NCBI GenBank assembly: GCA_019828565.1
Contig: JAHDYR010000006.1
Span: forward strand, 248,001 to 312,000
Direction of reading: 5' to 3'
DNA from: Carpediemonas membranifera
Taxonomy: Eukaryota > Fornicata
DNA: 64,000 bases
The position numbers were made by a program, and so were the translations under genes. The first letter of the stretch is position 1. Every line of letters starts with the position of its first letter. Positions 21,776 through 31,748 of the stretch are shown here, piece after piece. Under the pieces are notes generated by a model. The model did not search any database and was not told the origin of the DNA. It was given only the letters and a program-made list of their open reading frames with translations.

Positions 21776-23203
21776 ATGTTCTCAGTCGCCAAGAAAAGCA
21801 TGAAGGCCAAGCAACACAAGCATGGCCATACGAAACAGGTGGAGAAGAGGCTCAAGATGTACAACTCGAAGCAGAAGCGTGATTCCAAGGGCAAGATCAT
21901 CTCTGGAGCGCTTGTGAAGGACTTAGATAAGCTAGATGGCCGCATAGCACCAAACCGGATGTGGTTCGAGAACACCCGCGTCATCGGACAGAAGGATCTC
22001 GCCACGTTCCGCGAGGAGATGGAGGCGAAGGAAGCCGATCCCTACAGCATGGTCGTACGCCACAAGAAGCTGCCTACCGCTCTCCTCGCCGACCGCTTCG
22101 AAGGTAACCGCGTCAAGATCCTCGAGGTTGAGAGCTTCGACAAGACTTTCGGCAAGTCTTCCACTCGCAAGCGCCCGAAGCTCGCTAATTTCGACATGGC
22201 CAAGATGGTAGAGGACGCCAAGGGCCGCACCGAGGGCTTTGAGCACACCACTGCCGAGGAGGAGGCCCGAGACGAGGGCCGCCACTGGTCACTGAAGGCA
22301 GGTCAGTCTCGCCGCATCCTCGCTGAGTTCTACAAGGTCATCGACTCCTCTGATGTTGTCGTGCAAGTGCTGGACGCCCGCGACCCCATGGGCACCCGGT
22401 CAAAGATGATGGAGAAGTACATGAAGCAGCCTGAGAACGCCCACCGCAAGATGATCTTCGTCATCAACAAGTCGGACCTCGTCAGCCCAGGCCAGCTCAA
22501 GGGGTGGGTGAACGTGCTTCGCAAGGAGCACCCCACCGTAGCCTTCCACACGAGCCTCTCTGCCCAGCACCGCAAGACGAAGAACCGCCGCCCTGCCCAG
22601 GACCGCGGCTTCGGCGTTGAGGCGCTCCAGCAGCTCCTCGAGCAGATGCCGAAGAACTTCAAGGACCGGAAGACCATCAGCGTCAGCTTTGTCGGCTACC
22701 CCAACACGGGCAAGAGCTCGATCATCAACACCCTGAAGCAGAAGACCGTCTGCTCGGTCGCCCCGATCGCTGGCGAGACGAAGGTGTGGCAGTACGTCTC
22801 GCTCACCCAGAAGATCTTCCTCATCGACTCGCCCGGCATCGTTTCACCTGACCCAGACCTGTCTGACGCTGACATCGTCCTCAGAGGTGTGGTCCGCAGT
22901 GAGAACATCGATGACCCCGCCCAGTACGTCGGTGCCATCCTTGAGCGGGCGGGCTTCGACAAGCTCGTCGAGGTTTACGACATCAAGGAGCCGATGGTGA
23001 AGCGGACCCCCAAGGCCTTCATGAAGGCGTTCGGCCGGCGTCGCGGCCGACTTATTGAGGGCGGTAAGGTTAACATTGGCGAGGTGGCCAAGATCATGAT
23101 CGACGACTACGTGAGAGGCGTTATCCCCTGGTCCGTGTTGCCCCCCGGATACCTAGAGCGGAAGGCACAGAAGGCAGCGGAGAAGGCGGCCAAGGAGGAA
23201 TAA
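21776..23203 (+). CDS. NOG2: Nucleolar GTPase NOG2/GNL2, circularly permuted
   Basis: This 475-aa protein matches the YlqF/NOG2 class in which the G motifs are permuted: DARDP at 200-204, G4 NKSDL at 231-235, G1 GYPNTGKSS at 307-315 and G3 DSPG at 351-354. The N-terminal NGP1-type region includes the KMYNSKQKRDSKGK and NTRVI segments typical of NOG2. In yeast and animals this GTPase acts in the nucleus on late pre-60S particles to permit ITS2 removal and export. The length is close to yeast Nog2 and much shorter than animal GNL2, as it lacks the long C-terminal tail. The stop is followed by ATGTAAAT. The ATG at 21776 is preceded by a TATA-like element. Confidence 0.95.
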   Translation: MFSVAKKSMKAKQHKHGHTKQVEKRLKMYNSKQKRDSKGKIISGALVKDLDKLDGRIAPNRMWFENTRVIGQKDLATFREEMEAKEADPYSMVVRHKKLPTALLADRFEGNRVKILEVESFDKTFGKSSTRKRPKLANFDMAKMVEDAKGRTEGFEHTTAEEEARDEGRHWSLKAGQSRRILAEFYKVIDSSDVVVQVLDARDPMGTRSKMMEKYMKQPENAHRKMIFVINKSDLVSPGQLKGWVNVLRKEHPTVAFHTSLSAQHRKTKNRRPAQDRGFGVEALQQLLEQMPKNFKDRKTISVSFVGYPNTGKSSIINTLKQKTVCSVAPIAGETKVWQYVSLTQKIFLIDSPGIVSPDPDLSDADIVLRGVVRSENIDDPAQYVGAILERAGFDKLVEVYDIKEPMVKRTPKAFMKAFGRRRGRLIEGGKVNIGEVAKIMIDDYVRGVIPWSVLPPGYLERKAQKAAEKAAKEE

Positions 23204-23269
23204 TTTAATGTAAATATGCGGATATTGGGGAGGATCACTGTGCCTAGTTTGAATTAATCAAATATTGGT

Positions 23270-23279
23270 TAAACTGCAC
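23270..23279 (+). promoter_or_regulatory. TAAACTGCAC element directly before an ATG
   Basis: The element ends one base before the ATG at 23281. If transcription starts within the element, as an initiator would imply, the 5' leader is only a few nucleotides long. Confidence 0.5.
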
Positions 23280-23280
23280 A

Positions 23281-24288
23281 ATGACGACGACGCCTGAGAA
23301 CGTTCACGAGCTGCTACAGAACGTAACGAGGCTGTCGCGCGAAGGAAAACATGTTCAAGCAAAGGTATTGGCTGTTGAAGCGGTCAAAATCCTTGGAGAA
23401 TCCAAGAACAGCAGCCTTGGTCTCGAAATGGCTGTTGCACGCCATAACCTCGCTGTTGAATACGAATTCTTGAAAGCGTATCATCAGGCTATATCAGAGT
23501 ACGATAAGATGGCGGCCATACTCGAACGGCACAAAAATATTGACGAGTCTGTCGCCGCCCAGCTCCTTTCAGCCCGCGAAGAGGCCAAGCGCGTGCACAT
23601 GGCAAAGATAACGTATACAGGAGCAGCTAGGAGGGTTCGTTCACCCGAGGTGGGCCTCAAACCCTCGACCTACGGGGTCAAGCGCGTGGTCGGATTCCAC
23701 GGCAACCAGCGCCGCAAGGTGAAACTGCCCAGTAGTCTGCCGAAACAACAAAAGGAAGTGAAGCCCCCGAGCACCACAGGCGATGCTGCCAAGCGCACCT
23801 TGACACCCCTTCAGGACTTCTTCGACTCCAACCCCACTCTAGCGAAGTTCAACCTGACCAAGCCCAGCCCGCTGCCGACTGGTAGGGAATTCACCTTCCC
23901 CATGGCCTCTGGTAGTTCGTATACGCCACAGGAATCATTTGATGTGACGATGCCACTCAGCGTGAGTCTGCCGAAGATCAAGATGTCCCCCACGAAGGCA
24001 GCAGGAACAAAGCCCTCCACTGACCGGAAGAGCAGGTTGACTAAGTCTGTGCTCCCCCCTATCGGCCTGCCCAACCAGCCGACCCCGCCCGGCGCCACTG
24101 TACTGAAGACCCCCCTGACTGATGACACCGACAGGTTTACCTGGACAACAACGATCACTGACATCGACGGGGGTAACGGGTCAAGTCCGGACAGGTTGAA
24201 CAGGCTGCCGGAGATCGGCGAGGTGAGCGCCATGGACTCGACTGAGGTGAGCTACAGCGACGTGTCGGACTCGGACTCGGGTGAGTGA
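23281..24288 (+). CDS. Protein with a TPR-like helical N-terminus and disordered tail, 335 aa
   Basis: Residues 1-115 form helix pairs with tetratricopeptide-like spacing (AKVLAVEAVKILGE, AVARHNLAVEYEFLKAYHQA, AISEYDKMAAILE), suggesting about three TPR units. The remaining 220 residues are Pro, Ser, Thr and Lys rich, without predicted structure, and end in a Ser-Asp acidic run. TPR units usually bind protein partners. There is no catalytic motif. The ATG lies one base beyond a TAAACTGCAC element. The identity of the family is unknown. Confidence 0.65.
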   Translation: MTTTPENVHELLQNVTRLSREGKHVQAKVLAVEAVKILGESKNSSLGLEMAVARHNLAVEYEFLKAYHQAISEYDKMAAILERHKNIDESVAAQLLSAREEAKRVHMAKITYTGAARRVRSPEVGLKPSTYGVKRVVGFHGNQRRKVKLPSSLPKQQKEVKPPSTTGDAAKRTLTPLQDFFDSNPTLAKFNLTKPSPLPTGREFTFPMASGSSYTPQESFDVTMPLSVSLPKIKMSPTKAAGTKPSTDRKSRLTKSVLPPIGLPNQPTPPGATVLKTPLTDDTDRFTWTTTITDIDGGNGSSPDRLNRLPEIGEVSAMDSTEVSYSDVSDSDSGE

Positions 24289-24441
24289 GTGAACTCGGGG
24301 TGCTGGTGGCAGTGTTGTTGCTGTGGAAGCCTCAGGGCTAATGAGAGGCAGCTGATACAATTAGTGGTTGTGCCTCTCTACCGCCGCCGCACCAAATTCG
24401 CAGATTAATTTACGACGCTAATAAATGCCACTAAACTGCCC

Positions 24442-26037
24442 CTACATAGCCACACACCGGGAGTCGCCGATGTCTCCGCCGCACTCGACGAGGTCGACCA
24501 CGCTCTCCTCCATGCCGGTGCAGAGCCAGTCTCCCTTGCCGACATACCCCTCGCTGTCCGAGGTCGAGCAGTCCTGCTCCACACGGGCCACACCATCCGC
24601 CATGGGTTTAGCAGAACCCGACTCGACAGTGGCCTTGGCCCCGTCATCGTCCGTGGCGTGTTTGTCGACGAGCTGGGCGATCGTGAACCCCGCCCTACCC
24701 TGCTCCACGCAGTAGTGGCGGTGCAGGTCCTCCCGCAGCATCATGACTTCCCGAGTCAACGCGGCGACTGTGATCGGGTCAGAGTCAGAGTCAGAGTCAG
24801 AGTCAGAGTCGGCCAGCACCACGGGCACGCCCCGGCCGGTGTGGTACGGCGGCGATCCCCCAGACATCAGCATGCTCCTCATGGGTGACGTCATGGCCTC
24901 GTAATCCTCATCCGTCTGGGAGGATGCGGGGCGGGTTACAGGCTTGGTTTGCGCCCGACGCTCAAGCTCTGCCGCCCGCTGCCGATGCCTGTCGCTCTCC
25001 AGCACCAGGCTGGCGAGTCTCTTTGACAGGCTCCGGCGTTCCGACTCGGCAGCCTTTGCCCGCTTAGTGGCGTACGAGGCGTCGCTGACGGCGACCATGA
25101 GCTGACCCTTGAGCGAGGCCACTTTCTTCTCCAGTCTGTGCATGCGCCAGCTAGTGAACCTGCTGGCGTCCTCGACCGTGGGTGCCGGGCCGGGCGTCGG
25201 GATGAGGTCGGGATTCCTCAGGGCGTCGGCGACGTCCTCGGGGGAGATATGAACGCGGTCGGGCAGCATGTCGTTCAGTGATGATCTCAGTGGCTGTAGT
25301 TCGTCCATAGCCACCTGGTCATGCACGAAACGGTCGATGAAAGCATACAGGTACGCCGCAACGGTGTGGGAGAGGGCAGCGGGTGACGTGTCCTGCTGGG
25401 GCGCACGGATGACAGAGTCTAGCATGCCTTGGAGGTGCCGGTTATCGTCCTCGAGACGGTCACACCGAGCTTGAAGTACCGATGTAGATATCCCGACGCC
25501 GGCGGGGTGGGTCGGCCCGACCACTGTTGCTGTCATTGAAGGGGTCCGCTCCAGCACATGGCCCGTCGGGAGTGAGATGGACCTGCTGCGAAGCTTGGTC
25601 GAGATGCTCGAGAAGGTCCTGGCGTGGCTCATGCGCGGGGTCGCCATCACAGAGGCAGTTTCAGCCATAGCTTCGTCGTCGTCGACGGAGTGGAAGTATA
25701 GGATAGACAATAGGCCGAGGATGGTCTGCATACGGCCACTAAGGACGTCTGCTGTGTCGATAGCGATGAGGGCGTCGTGCAACAGGGGCGAGGAGACAGA
25801 GTTGAAGATGCCATAGAGCGCCGCTGAGGTGTTCTCGTATGTATAAACACCAGGCTCTGGCTTATAGAAGCCCATAACGTCCAGGAGCTCGACATACACC
25901 GAAGTGTTGCTGAAATGCTCCACGAAGTTCTGAACGGTTAGATTTTCAAGCCGAGGGATGTCCCAGCTCCTAATCCACGAGACTACAGCATCCAGCTCAT
26001 CTGGCGCGAAGTCTGAGCCGGTGTCTTCGGGTTGCAT
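24442..26037 (-). CDS. Hook-like N-terminal domain and coiled-coil protein, 531 aa
   Basis: Residues 10-125 are helical with the pattern of the Hook/CCDC88 N-terminal calponin-homology-like domain: an initial WIRSW helix, a conserved hydrophobic FVEHFSNTSVYVELL, and a late TILGLLSILYF helix corresponding to the LxxLxLGCA region. Residues 185-215 and 305-390 are coiled coils. The tail is disordered with a DSDSDSDSD run encoded by a gagtca microsatellite at about 24779-24808. Hook proteins are dynein adaptors that link cargo to microtubules. Assignment here rests on pattern, not alignment. The frame is complete from an ATG at 26037. Confidence 0.5.
   Translation of the reverse strand: MQPEDTGSDFAPDELDAVVSWIRSWDIPRLENLTVQNFVEHFSNTSVYVELLDVMGFYKPEPGVYTYENTSAALYGIFNSVSSPLLHDALIAIDTADVLSGRMQTILGLLSILYFHSVDDDEAMAETASVMATPRMSHARTFSSISTKLRSRSISLPTGHVLERTPSMTATVVGPTHPAGVGISTSVLQARCDRLEDDNRHLQGMLDSVIRAPQQDTSPAALSHTVAAYLYAFIDRFVHDQVAMDELQPLRSSLNDMLPDRVHISPEDVADALRNPDLIPTPGPAPTVEDASRFTSWRMHRLEKKVASLKGQLMVAVSDASYATKRAKAAESERRSLSKRLASLVLESDRHRQRAAELERRAQTKPVTRPASSQTDEDYEAMTSPMRSMLMSGGSPPYHTGRGVPVVLADSDSDSDSDSDPITVAALTREVMMLREDLHRHYCVEQGRAGFTIAQLVDKHATDDDGAKATVESGSAKPMADGVARVEQDCSTSDSEGYVGKGDWLCTGMEESVVDLVECGGDIGDSRCVAM
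24779..24812 (-). repeat. Hexanucleotide-type microsatellite encoding Ser-Asp
   Basis: About five copies of tcagag occur in tandem in frame within the Hook-like gene. Similar shorter Ser-Asp coding runs occur in the RCC1-like gene near 16440 and at the end of the TPR-like gene. Confidence 0.7.
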
Positions 26038-26186
26038 GCTGTCGCAGTCGCCGGGGCAAGATTCAATCGATGACTGATCTTGACGTCACATGGGTGTGGA
26101 AGACTGCCGCGAGGCGCGATGGAGACCCTCAGGTGGGGTGTGCCGTAGGGCCACTCAATTTTTCCAAATGATGAGCACAGGACAGG

Positions 26187-27689
26187 ATGGCGTCGTTTCA
26201 CGTGTTCCCTTTGACAGGGCATGGTGGGATACCAGCAAGCGAGTCACCAACCATATCCATGGCCATTGGTGACGTTCAGCTGGTATCAAATCCTCGTCTC
26301 CTCTCGCTATACCGCGTTTGCATCTCTCTCACTGGAAAGGACAACGCTAACACGCTTCTCGCCTCATCAGAGCCATATAAGTACATCCACGTATCCATCT
26401 ATCGGGCTAGTGCCTTCGTAGCCTTCATCATCCACCCAATAACCTTCATCCCGGCCCTCGACCTCGCTCAGTCCATCATCAACGCCGCAGAGCACATGGC
26501 ACGCGGCACATGCATGGCTATACTCACCGTGTTGCGTCAGGAGTGCGGCGACATGCTCGTTCGAGCCCCCAGCGGTATCGTCGGCCCCATTGCCCGCCCC
26601 CTCCTCAAGAGCCTCTCCGCAGCTTTCACCAAGGCGCCGCTGTCCCTAGCCTCGGTGTCAGCAGCCCACGCTATGCTCCCAGGCCGACTAAGCGTCCCCT
26701 GCGCTGAGTCCGTGTCAACACTGATCCACAGTGTCACAAACCCCTTCGCACTCGCCCGAGATCCCGCGGTTACTGGATACCACGATCCACACTGCCTTGT
26801 TGCCGGGTTCGTGGCCTACCGGGACGCGGTTATCTGGGAAACCGGCCGTCCGGAGGTGCTGGCCCCCATGCATGTGTCGTGGCTCACCACAACCGCCCCC
26901 AGCCTGATATCCACCGCTAGGGTCAGTACACGCGACACATTTGTACCAGATGCGGGCGACGTGGCCCCTGTATGGAACGCCCAGCTCCTCTCGGCCCTGG
27001 CTCGACTCTCGGCCGCCGAGCAACAGCGTCCACTGCCCGATGGCCACGGGTCCGCTGGTGTCGACATGGGAAGGGCGCTTCAGGGCACACTGGAGCGGCT
27101 CGAGGCGTCATTCCGGGCAGAGGGTGACCCAGACCCCCTGGAGGATGTGCTGGCGTTAGTTTACGAGACCGAGGACGTCAAGGGGCGGGTGCTGCCCGCT
27201 ACTCTTGTTACTGGCAAATTAGGAGAGATTTACATAAGTCTCATGTATATTCGTAACATACAAGATCCTGGAGACCCGCTGCTTTCCGAGAGGGCGCACA
27301 CCCTTCTCTATAGCCTCGTCGATGACGCCGTCAGCGCCAGCATCGAGGAGAAGATCGGGGCTGTGACCACACCGTCCTCGCTAGGCCCCATCACCTCGTA
27401 TGTGGCATTGGACACCGCGACGGGTCGGGTGTACAGCACCTGTCTCGGGGTGTTGGCCGACGGGGGAGTCGACCCGCTCGGGCCGACAGTTTACCATCCC
27501 AGGGGGTGCAGTTTACTGCACTACCTCTGGTCTGACGGCCAGGCTGAGGCCAAGGAGGTCAAGGAGGGCGGTGGGGATTCGATTGTGACGTTTGGTCGGG
27601 CGGGCAAAATGGTTGTTGCCGGGAGGGGAACGCTGCCTGTAACTGCCCACAACATGTGCACCATGGTCTGCAATATGATCGAAGGATGA
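26187..27689 (+). CDS. Unknown 500-aa protein, possibly longin-containing
   Basis: This is a complete ATG frame. Residues 30-100 and 180-240 show alternating strands and helices (RVCISLTGKDN, HVSIYRASAFVAFIIHP, HCLVAGFVAYRDAVIWE), loosely like the longin folds of CCZ1/HPS4/FUZ-type trafficking proteins. The C-terminal third is again strand-rich with a GITSYVALD-type segment. No catalytic motif, signal peptide or membrane span is seen. The similarity is impressionistic, so function is left open. It starts divergently from the Hook-like gene, 150 bp apart. Confidence 0.6.
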   Translation: MASFHVFPLTGHGGIPASESPTISMAIGDVQLVSNPRLLSLYRVCISLTGKDNANTLLASSEPYKYIHVSIYRASAFVAFIIHPITFIPALDLAQSIINAAEHMARGTCMAILTVLRQECGDMLVRAPSGIVGPIARPLLKSLSAAFTKAPLSLASVSAAHAMLPGRLSVPCAESVSTLIHSVTNPFALARDPAVTGYHDPHCLVAGFVAYRDAVIWETGRPEVLAPMHVSWLTTTAPSLISTARVSTRDTFVPDAGDVAPVWNAQLLSALARLSAAEQQRPLPDGHGSAGVDMGRALQGTLERLEASFRAEGDPDPLEDVLALVYETEDVKGRVLPATLVTGKLGEIYISLMYIRNIQDPGDPLLSERAHTLLYSLVDDAVSASIEEKIGAVTTPSSLGPITSYVALDTATGRVYSTCLGVLADGGVDPLGPTVYHPRGCSLLHYLWSDGQAEAKEVKEGGGDSIVTFGRAGKMVVAGRGTLPVTAHNMCTMVCNMIEG

Positions 27690-27750
27690 CAGTGTTACAA
27701 TAGCTTGCATAAATAGACGTTTCTAGATATTTAATCGACATTTAAGACGG

Positions 27751-27760
27751 CAAAACTGCC
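27751..27760 (+). promoter_or_regulatory. CAAAACTGCC start element
   Basis: This variant of the TAAACTGCAC element lies 26 bases before the ATG at 27787. A palindromic GCGCGC-rich segment follows it. Confidence 0.35.
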
Positions 27761-27786
27761 GCGCGCGCTTTTTCCATAAGCGCGCC

Positions 27787-28478
27787 ATGATCGTTATCTG
27801 CCTAGAGGGAGCCCACGGCGTTGGAAAGAGCAGTATGTTGCCGTTTATCGTTTTACAACAGCCGTTATTGAACAACTTCAGAAGCTCGGCGTTAATGTCC
27901 TCGACGAGGCCTTCATCGGCATGCCCTCGTACAACATTCACCCCCAATCGCTCTGCATGGAGTCCATCTGGCTTTCACATTGGTTCGAGCGCCTATTGAA
28001 GCTCCAACAAACGAATCCCGATGATCTCTTCGTCTGCGATCGCTCTCCATACTGCGCCGAGCTTTATACCGCCAAAGGACGTTACGGTGCCGTCCTCGAG
28101 CCCTTCATCCGGGCCCAGATTGAGGAGCTCAAGGCCTCTGCGGGCATTGAGATCTACACTGTGAACATCACCGTCGAGCGGCAGACGCTTTGGGACCGCA
28201 TCCAGGCCCGCCTCGCCCTGGAGCCCCATCGCCAGCAGTTCAACGAGGACTCGTACGAGTGGCTGACGACCGTGCTCGACTGGTACGAGGCCCACCGGTG
28301 GGACTTCAGCGTCGAGAACTCGCGGAGTCAGAGCGATAAGGCCGACGCGGTGATGGATGTGATCAAAGGGATGCTCGGGCAGATCCACAAGAGCGTGCCT
28401 GCATTCCGGGCGTACGCAGCCTCTCCTGAGTGCCGTATCGAGTGGCGCGAGAAGAATGGCATCCAGTTCCGGTTGTAG
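27787..28478 (+). CDS. P-loop nucleoside/nucleotide kinase-like protein, two exons, 220 aa
   Basis: Exons are 27787-27832 and 27862-28478. Splicing a 29-nt intron creates a perfect P-loop, GAHGVGKST at residues 8-16, that is broken in the unspliced sequence. A DRSPY motif at residues 75-79 matches the DR/ERS motif of deoxynucleoside and thymidylate kinases, and an Arg-rich lid segment follows (QARLALEPHR). The length fits the dNK/TMPK superfamily. The likely reaction is phosphoryl transfer from ATP to a nucleoside or nucleotide in the cytosol. The exact substrate cannot be read from sequence. The stop is followed by TTGTAAATG. Confidence 0.8.
27833..27861 (+). other. 29-nt intron inside the P-loop codon region
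   Basis: It begins GTATGT, the canonical strong 5' splice site, and ends TTTACAACAG. It interrupts the codon for the Thr of GKST. Reading through it gives a frame that stops at 27999. Confidence 0.88.
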
Positions 28479-28592
28479 TAAGAGAGGTATTGAATAGTTG
28501 TAAATGCACGCATGATCGCGTGGCTTACTCGCTAGTATAGTAGTCATGAACCCGACCCGGATGAGATATTTATAGCCTGCCGCCATGGCCTG

Positions 28593-31500
28593 CTACGCGT
28601 CGTAAGTCAGCGTGGTCGTGCCGTTGCCGCGCATCAGCATGCTGGGCTTGCCCTCCCTGATGAGCTGCTGCATCCAGGCCATCAGCACGTTCACGGGCAC
28701 GTCCAGCTTGGGCACGGGAGTCGAGACCACCGTCAGCTCGGCGTCCCCGGACATCTCCCGGATGACACGGCCCAGCCGCACGAACCGGAGCGTCTTGTCC
28801 CTCAAGACGGGCGGGATTGGGATGTCCTCGAGCACGGAGACGCTCTCGGCGGTCAACCCGTCGAGGGAGACGGGGGCGGGGGCGGGGGTCGGCCCGGGGA
28901 TGGGCGGGGAGACGTCGCTGGCACTGTCGGAGTCGGCGCCGGTCGACTCGCCCTCCGTCTCGGTCTGTAGCCCGGCCTCTGCGACAATGACGTCGACCTC
29001 CTCTGCCTGACCAGCCTCGAGCTCCCACCGGTCGAACACCTCGGTCAGGTTGGGGACAGTCGACAGGCTTGGCTTGGACGCGTGGCCGGCCATTGACATC
29101 GACGGGTGCATCGTGATGGACGACGCGTGCACCGTAAAGAGGCTCTGGATGTGCGAGTACGCGCTAATCGTGTGCTTGGCGTCCGCGGCGTGTACTGTCT
29201 GCTGCATCTCGATACGCTCCTCGATCGAGTCGGGCATGCCGTGGGTCAGGAAGCCCTCGGGGATGACCACAACCTCCGCCTTCATCCGGAAGTCGGACAT
29301 GAGCCGCTCCATGCGGGCCTTGTGCTCCTTGGCGTTGTCCTCGTTCGCCGTGGTGAAGACGCGCAGCTTGCACGACGACCAGGCGGGGTTCTTGCTCAGC
29401 AGGTGCGGCAGCAGCACGGTCAACCCGCCGTCGTCGGCCAGCCAGTAGACGTCGATTGTCCCGCGGTGGTGTCTGGCGGCCTTGGTGAACTTGGCCACAG
29501 GGCCATCGCCGGCCTCGGTCTTGATGACGTCGCGGAGGTTGGCGATCGACCGGACCGTGATGGCCGCGTCACCCTGGAGCCGCTTGAGCATGGATGCGGT
29601 GTCGGGGTTGGGTACGGCGGACGGCTTGACGTCGAGGTCGAAGTTCTCGATGATGACCACGCCCTTGTTGAGGGCACACGCCTCCCTGAGCACCGTGATG
29701 AACCGCTCGCCCTTGGCCGAGTCGCTAGGCCAGCGGGTTGGGTAGCCCATGACAACTGTGTCTGGCCGCAGCCGGCCCAGGCCCGAGGTGAGCATCAGGT
29801 GGCGTGCGCCCCGGGGGAAGGTCGTGGACGTCGTGGCGTCATAAAATGCGGTGATGTTTCTCTCGTCGAGGAACTCCCGGCCCCGCTCCCGTTCGTGCAC
29901 GAGGAGGTTGATCTGGCGGTCCTCGTCTGCCTTGACGATGACGTTGCCGACGACGACGATGCCCTTGGCCGCTGCCAGCTGATGTGCGAACCGGAGGAGG
30001 TGGGGCCGCTTGCCGAGCTTGCCGACGAGCACCAGGCACTGCGGACGGTAGTTCTTGACGTGGAGCTCGGTCCTGTCGAGCTTCAGGGCGGACTGGAGCG
30101 CGGTCGCGTAGAGGTTGGCCTGTGCGGCGTCGCCCCAGTTGACGTTGGGCGGACGCCAGTGGATGTATCCGAACACCACGAGGCACACCACGACGGACAG
30201 GGCAGCGTTGAACCAGTCCATCATGAACATGATGACGACGCAGAGGACCGTCGCCAGGAGGGCCAGCCAGCGGTTGTACAGGCGGAACGAGGGCCTCCAG
30301 CCGGGGCTTCCCGTCATGCTCGTGGCGAAGCAGGCGTAGTTGATGGCGCCGTACGAGATGAGGAAGAAGTTGGAGATGACGGGGGCGACGAGGTCGAGGT
30401 TGTTGACCATGATGGACCCCAGGGCGATGGCGAAGGTCAGCAGGTACGCCCGGTGCGGCTCGTTCTTCTTGCCGTGGCCCGTGCCCATGAACCGGAGCCA
30501 GGGAAAGAGGTTGTCGTCGCACAGGCGCTGGAGGATGCGGGGTGCCCCGACGAACGACGCCAGGGCCGACGAGAGGGTGGCCGCGAACACGCCGACGTAG
30601 AAGATGGGCTTCCATATGGTGATGCTGGCCATGACGAGCTTGTAGTTGACCAGACCCTCGTTGGAGGCGGCCGTCCGGGACACCGTGGCGGCCAGGGCGA
30701 ACGCCATCAGCAGGTACACCGCGGTCGAGGTGAAGATCGCGTGGAGAGTGCCCTTGGGGATGGCGACAGACGGGTTCTTGAGGTCACCCGAGATGTTGGC
30801 GCCGGCCATGATGCCGGTGCAGGCGGGGAAGAAGATCGCGAAGACCGTGAAGAGGTTCTCGCCACTGTTGCCGTTGGAGGAGAAGGACGACGGCAAGTTG
30901 TCGACCAGCGTGTCCAGCGAGAAGCCAGTGATGCCGTTGGTGTCCCTGCCGAGCAGCTTGATGAAGGGAATCCCGGCGAAGAAGCCGACGATCGAGAGGA
31001 GGAGCAGGGCGAGCAGGAACATGTCGAGCTTGATGACCCACCCGACGCCGATGAAGCAGACGACGAGGATGACGACGGCGACGACAGAGGAGACGAGGCG
31101 GCCGTCGACCTGGCTGTGGAGGACGGGGCCCGAGACGAAGCTGTACAGCATCTCCAGGAAGCTCTCGGTGAAGCCGATGACGTACATGGCCACAGCGACG
31201 GCGTTGGCGATGAAGAAGACGACGCCGATGACACCGCCGTACGTCGGGCCCAGCGTGCGGCTGATGAGGTAGTACACGCCGCCGCCCTTCACCGCGCCGT
31301 TGGTGCTGATGGCTGAGAGGCTGAGGGCTGTCAGGAAGGTCACAGAAACCGAGGAGATGATTACGAGGAGGGCCAGGGGCAGCCCGGCCGTCCCGACGAC
31401 CCAGCCGAGACGGAGGAACATGATCACACCCCAGATGTTGAGCAGGCACCGGCCCATTACGCCAGTGAACCAGCCGAAGCCCTGGGGCTTCTGTTTCTTC

Positions 31501-31748
31501 AGCTTCTTGGGTTTCGCCTGCTCCGGTTCATTGTCTGTTCCATCGGGCGCTTCACCGTCGTTTGGAACCTCGAACGAGAGCTCATTCACGTCTTCATGCG
31601 ATACCTGGCCGTCGATCTCCATTGTTGACACGAGCTCGTGCAGATTGACCCTGTTCTCGGCGTCCTGCGCGTACATCAGGGTTTGAGCAGGCGCCGGCTC
31701 TGAGGCGAACATATGTGAGCTAGCAATTGGCGCATCTTCTTCTGTCAT
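28593..31748 (-). CDS. SLC12-type cation-chloride cotransporter, 1051 aa
   Basis: The protein has a hydrophilic N-terminus, about 12 hydrophobic spans from residue 105 to 590, and a long cytoplasmic C-terminus, the layout of NKCC/KCC transporters. Characteristic sequences are FGWFTGVMGRCLLNIWGVI at the first span, SLSAISTNGAVKGGGVYY, and FFPACTGIMAGANISGDLKNP in the sixth-span region. It should carry out electroneutral symport of chloride with K and/or Na at the plasma or contractile-vacuole membrane for volume control. Which cations cannot be decided here. The frame can be extended to a TTG at 31814, but the first ATG is at 31748, 50 bases from a minus-strand TAAACTGCAC. A CTATAAATATC motif follows the stop. 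Confidence 0.93.
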   Translation of the reverse strand: MTEEDAPIASSHMFASEPAPAQTLMYAQDAENRVNLHELVSTMEIDGQVSHEDVNELSFEVPNDGEAPDGTDNEPEQAKPKKLKKQKPQGFGWFTGVMGRCLLNIWGVIMFLRLGWVVGTAGLPLALLVIISSVSVTFLTALSLSAISTNGAVKGGGVYYLISRTLGPTYGGVIGVVFFIANAVAVAMYVIGFTESFLEMLYSFVSGPVLHSQVDGRLVSSVVAVVILVVCFIGVGWVIKLDMFLLALLLLSIVGFFAGIPFIKLLGRDTNGITGFSLDTLVDNLPSSFSSNGNSGENLFTVFAIFFPACTGIMAGANISGDLKNPSVAIPKGTLHAIFTSTAVYLLMAFALAATVSRTAASNEGLVNYKLVMASITIWKPIFYVGVFAATLSSALASFVGAPRILQRLCDDNLFPWLRFMGTGHGKKNEPHRAYLLTFAIALGSIMVNNLDLVAPVISNFFLISYGAINYACFATSMTGSPGWRPSFRLYNRWLALLATVLCVVIMFMMDWFNAALSVVVCLVVFGYIHWRPPNVNWGDAAQANLYATALQSALKLDRTELHVKNYRPQCLVLVGKLGKRPHLLRFAHQLAAAKGIVVVGNVIVKADEDRQINLLVHERERGREFLDERNITAFYDATTSTTFPRGARHLMLTSGLGRLRPDTVVMGYPTRWPSDSAKGERFITVLREACALNKGVVIIENFDLDVKPSAVPNPDTASMLKRLQGDAAITVRSIANLRDVIKTEAGDGPVAKFTKAARHHRGTIDVYWLADDGGLTVLLPHLLSKNPAWSSCKLRVFTTANEDNAKEHKARMERLMSDFRMKAEVVVIPEGFLTHGMPDSIEERIEMQQTVHAADAKHTISAYSHIQSLFTVHASSITMHPSMSMAGHASKPSLSTVPNLTEVFDRWELEAGQAEEVDVIVAEAGLQTETEGESTGADSDSASDVSPPIPGPTPAPAPVSLDGLTAESVSVLEDIPIPPVLRDKTLRFVRLGRVIREMSGDAELTVVSTPVPKLDVPVNVLMAWMQQLIREGKPSMLMRGNGTTTLTYDA

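Noticed and set aside
29106..31316. A 736-codon plus-strand frame
   Set aside because: It lies wholly antisense to the SLC12 gene and consists of acidic, Val/Glu/Asp/Gly-rich low-complexity sequence typical of GC-rich antisense frames.
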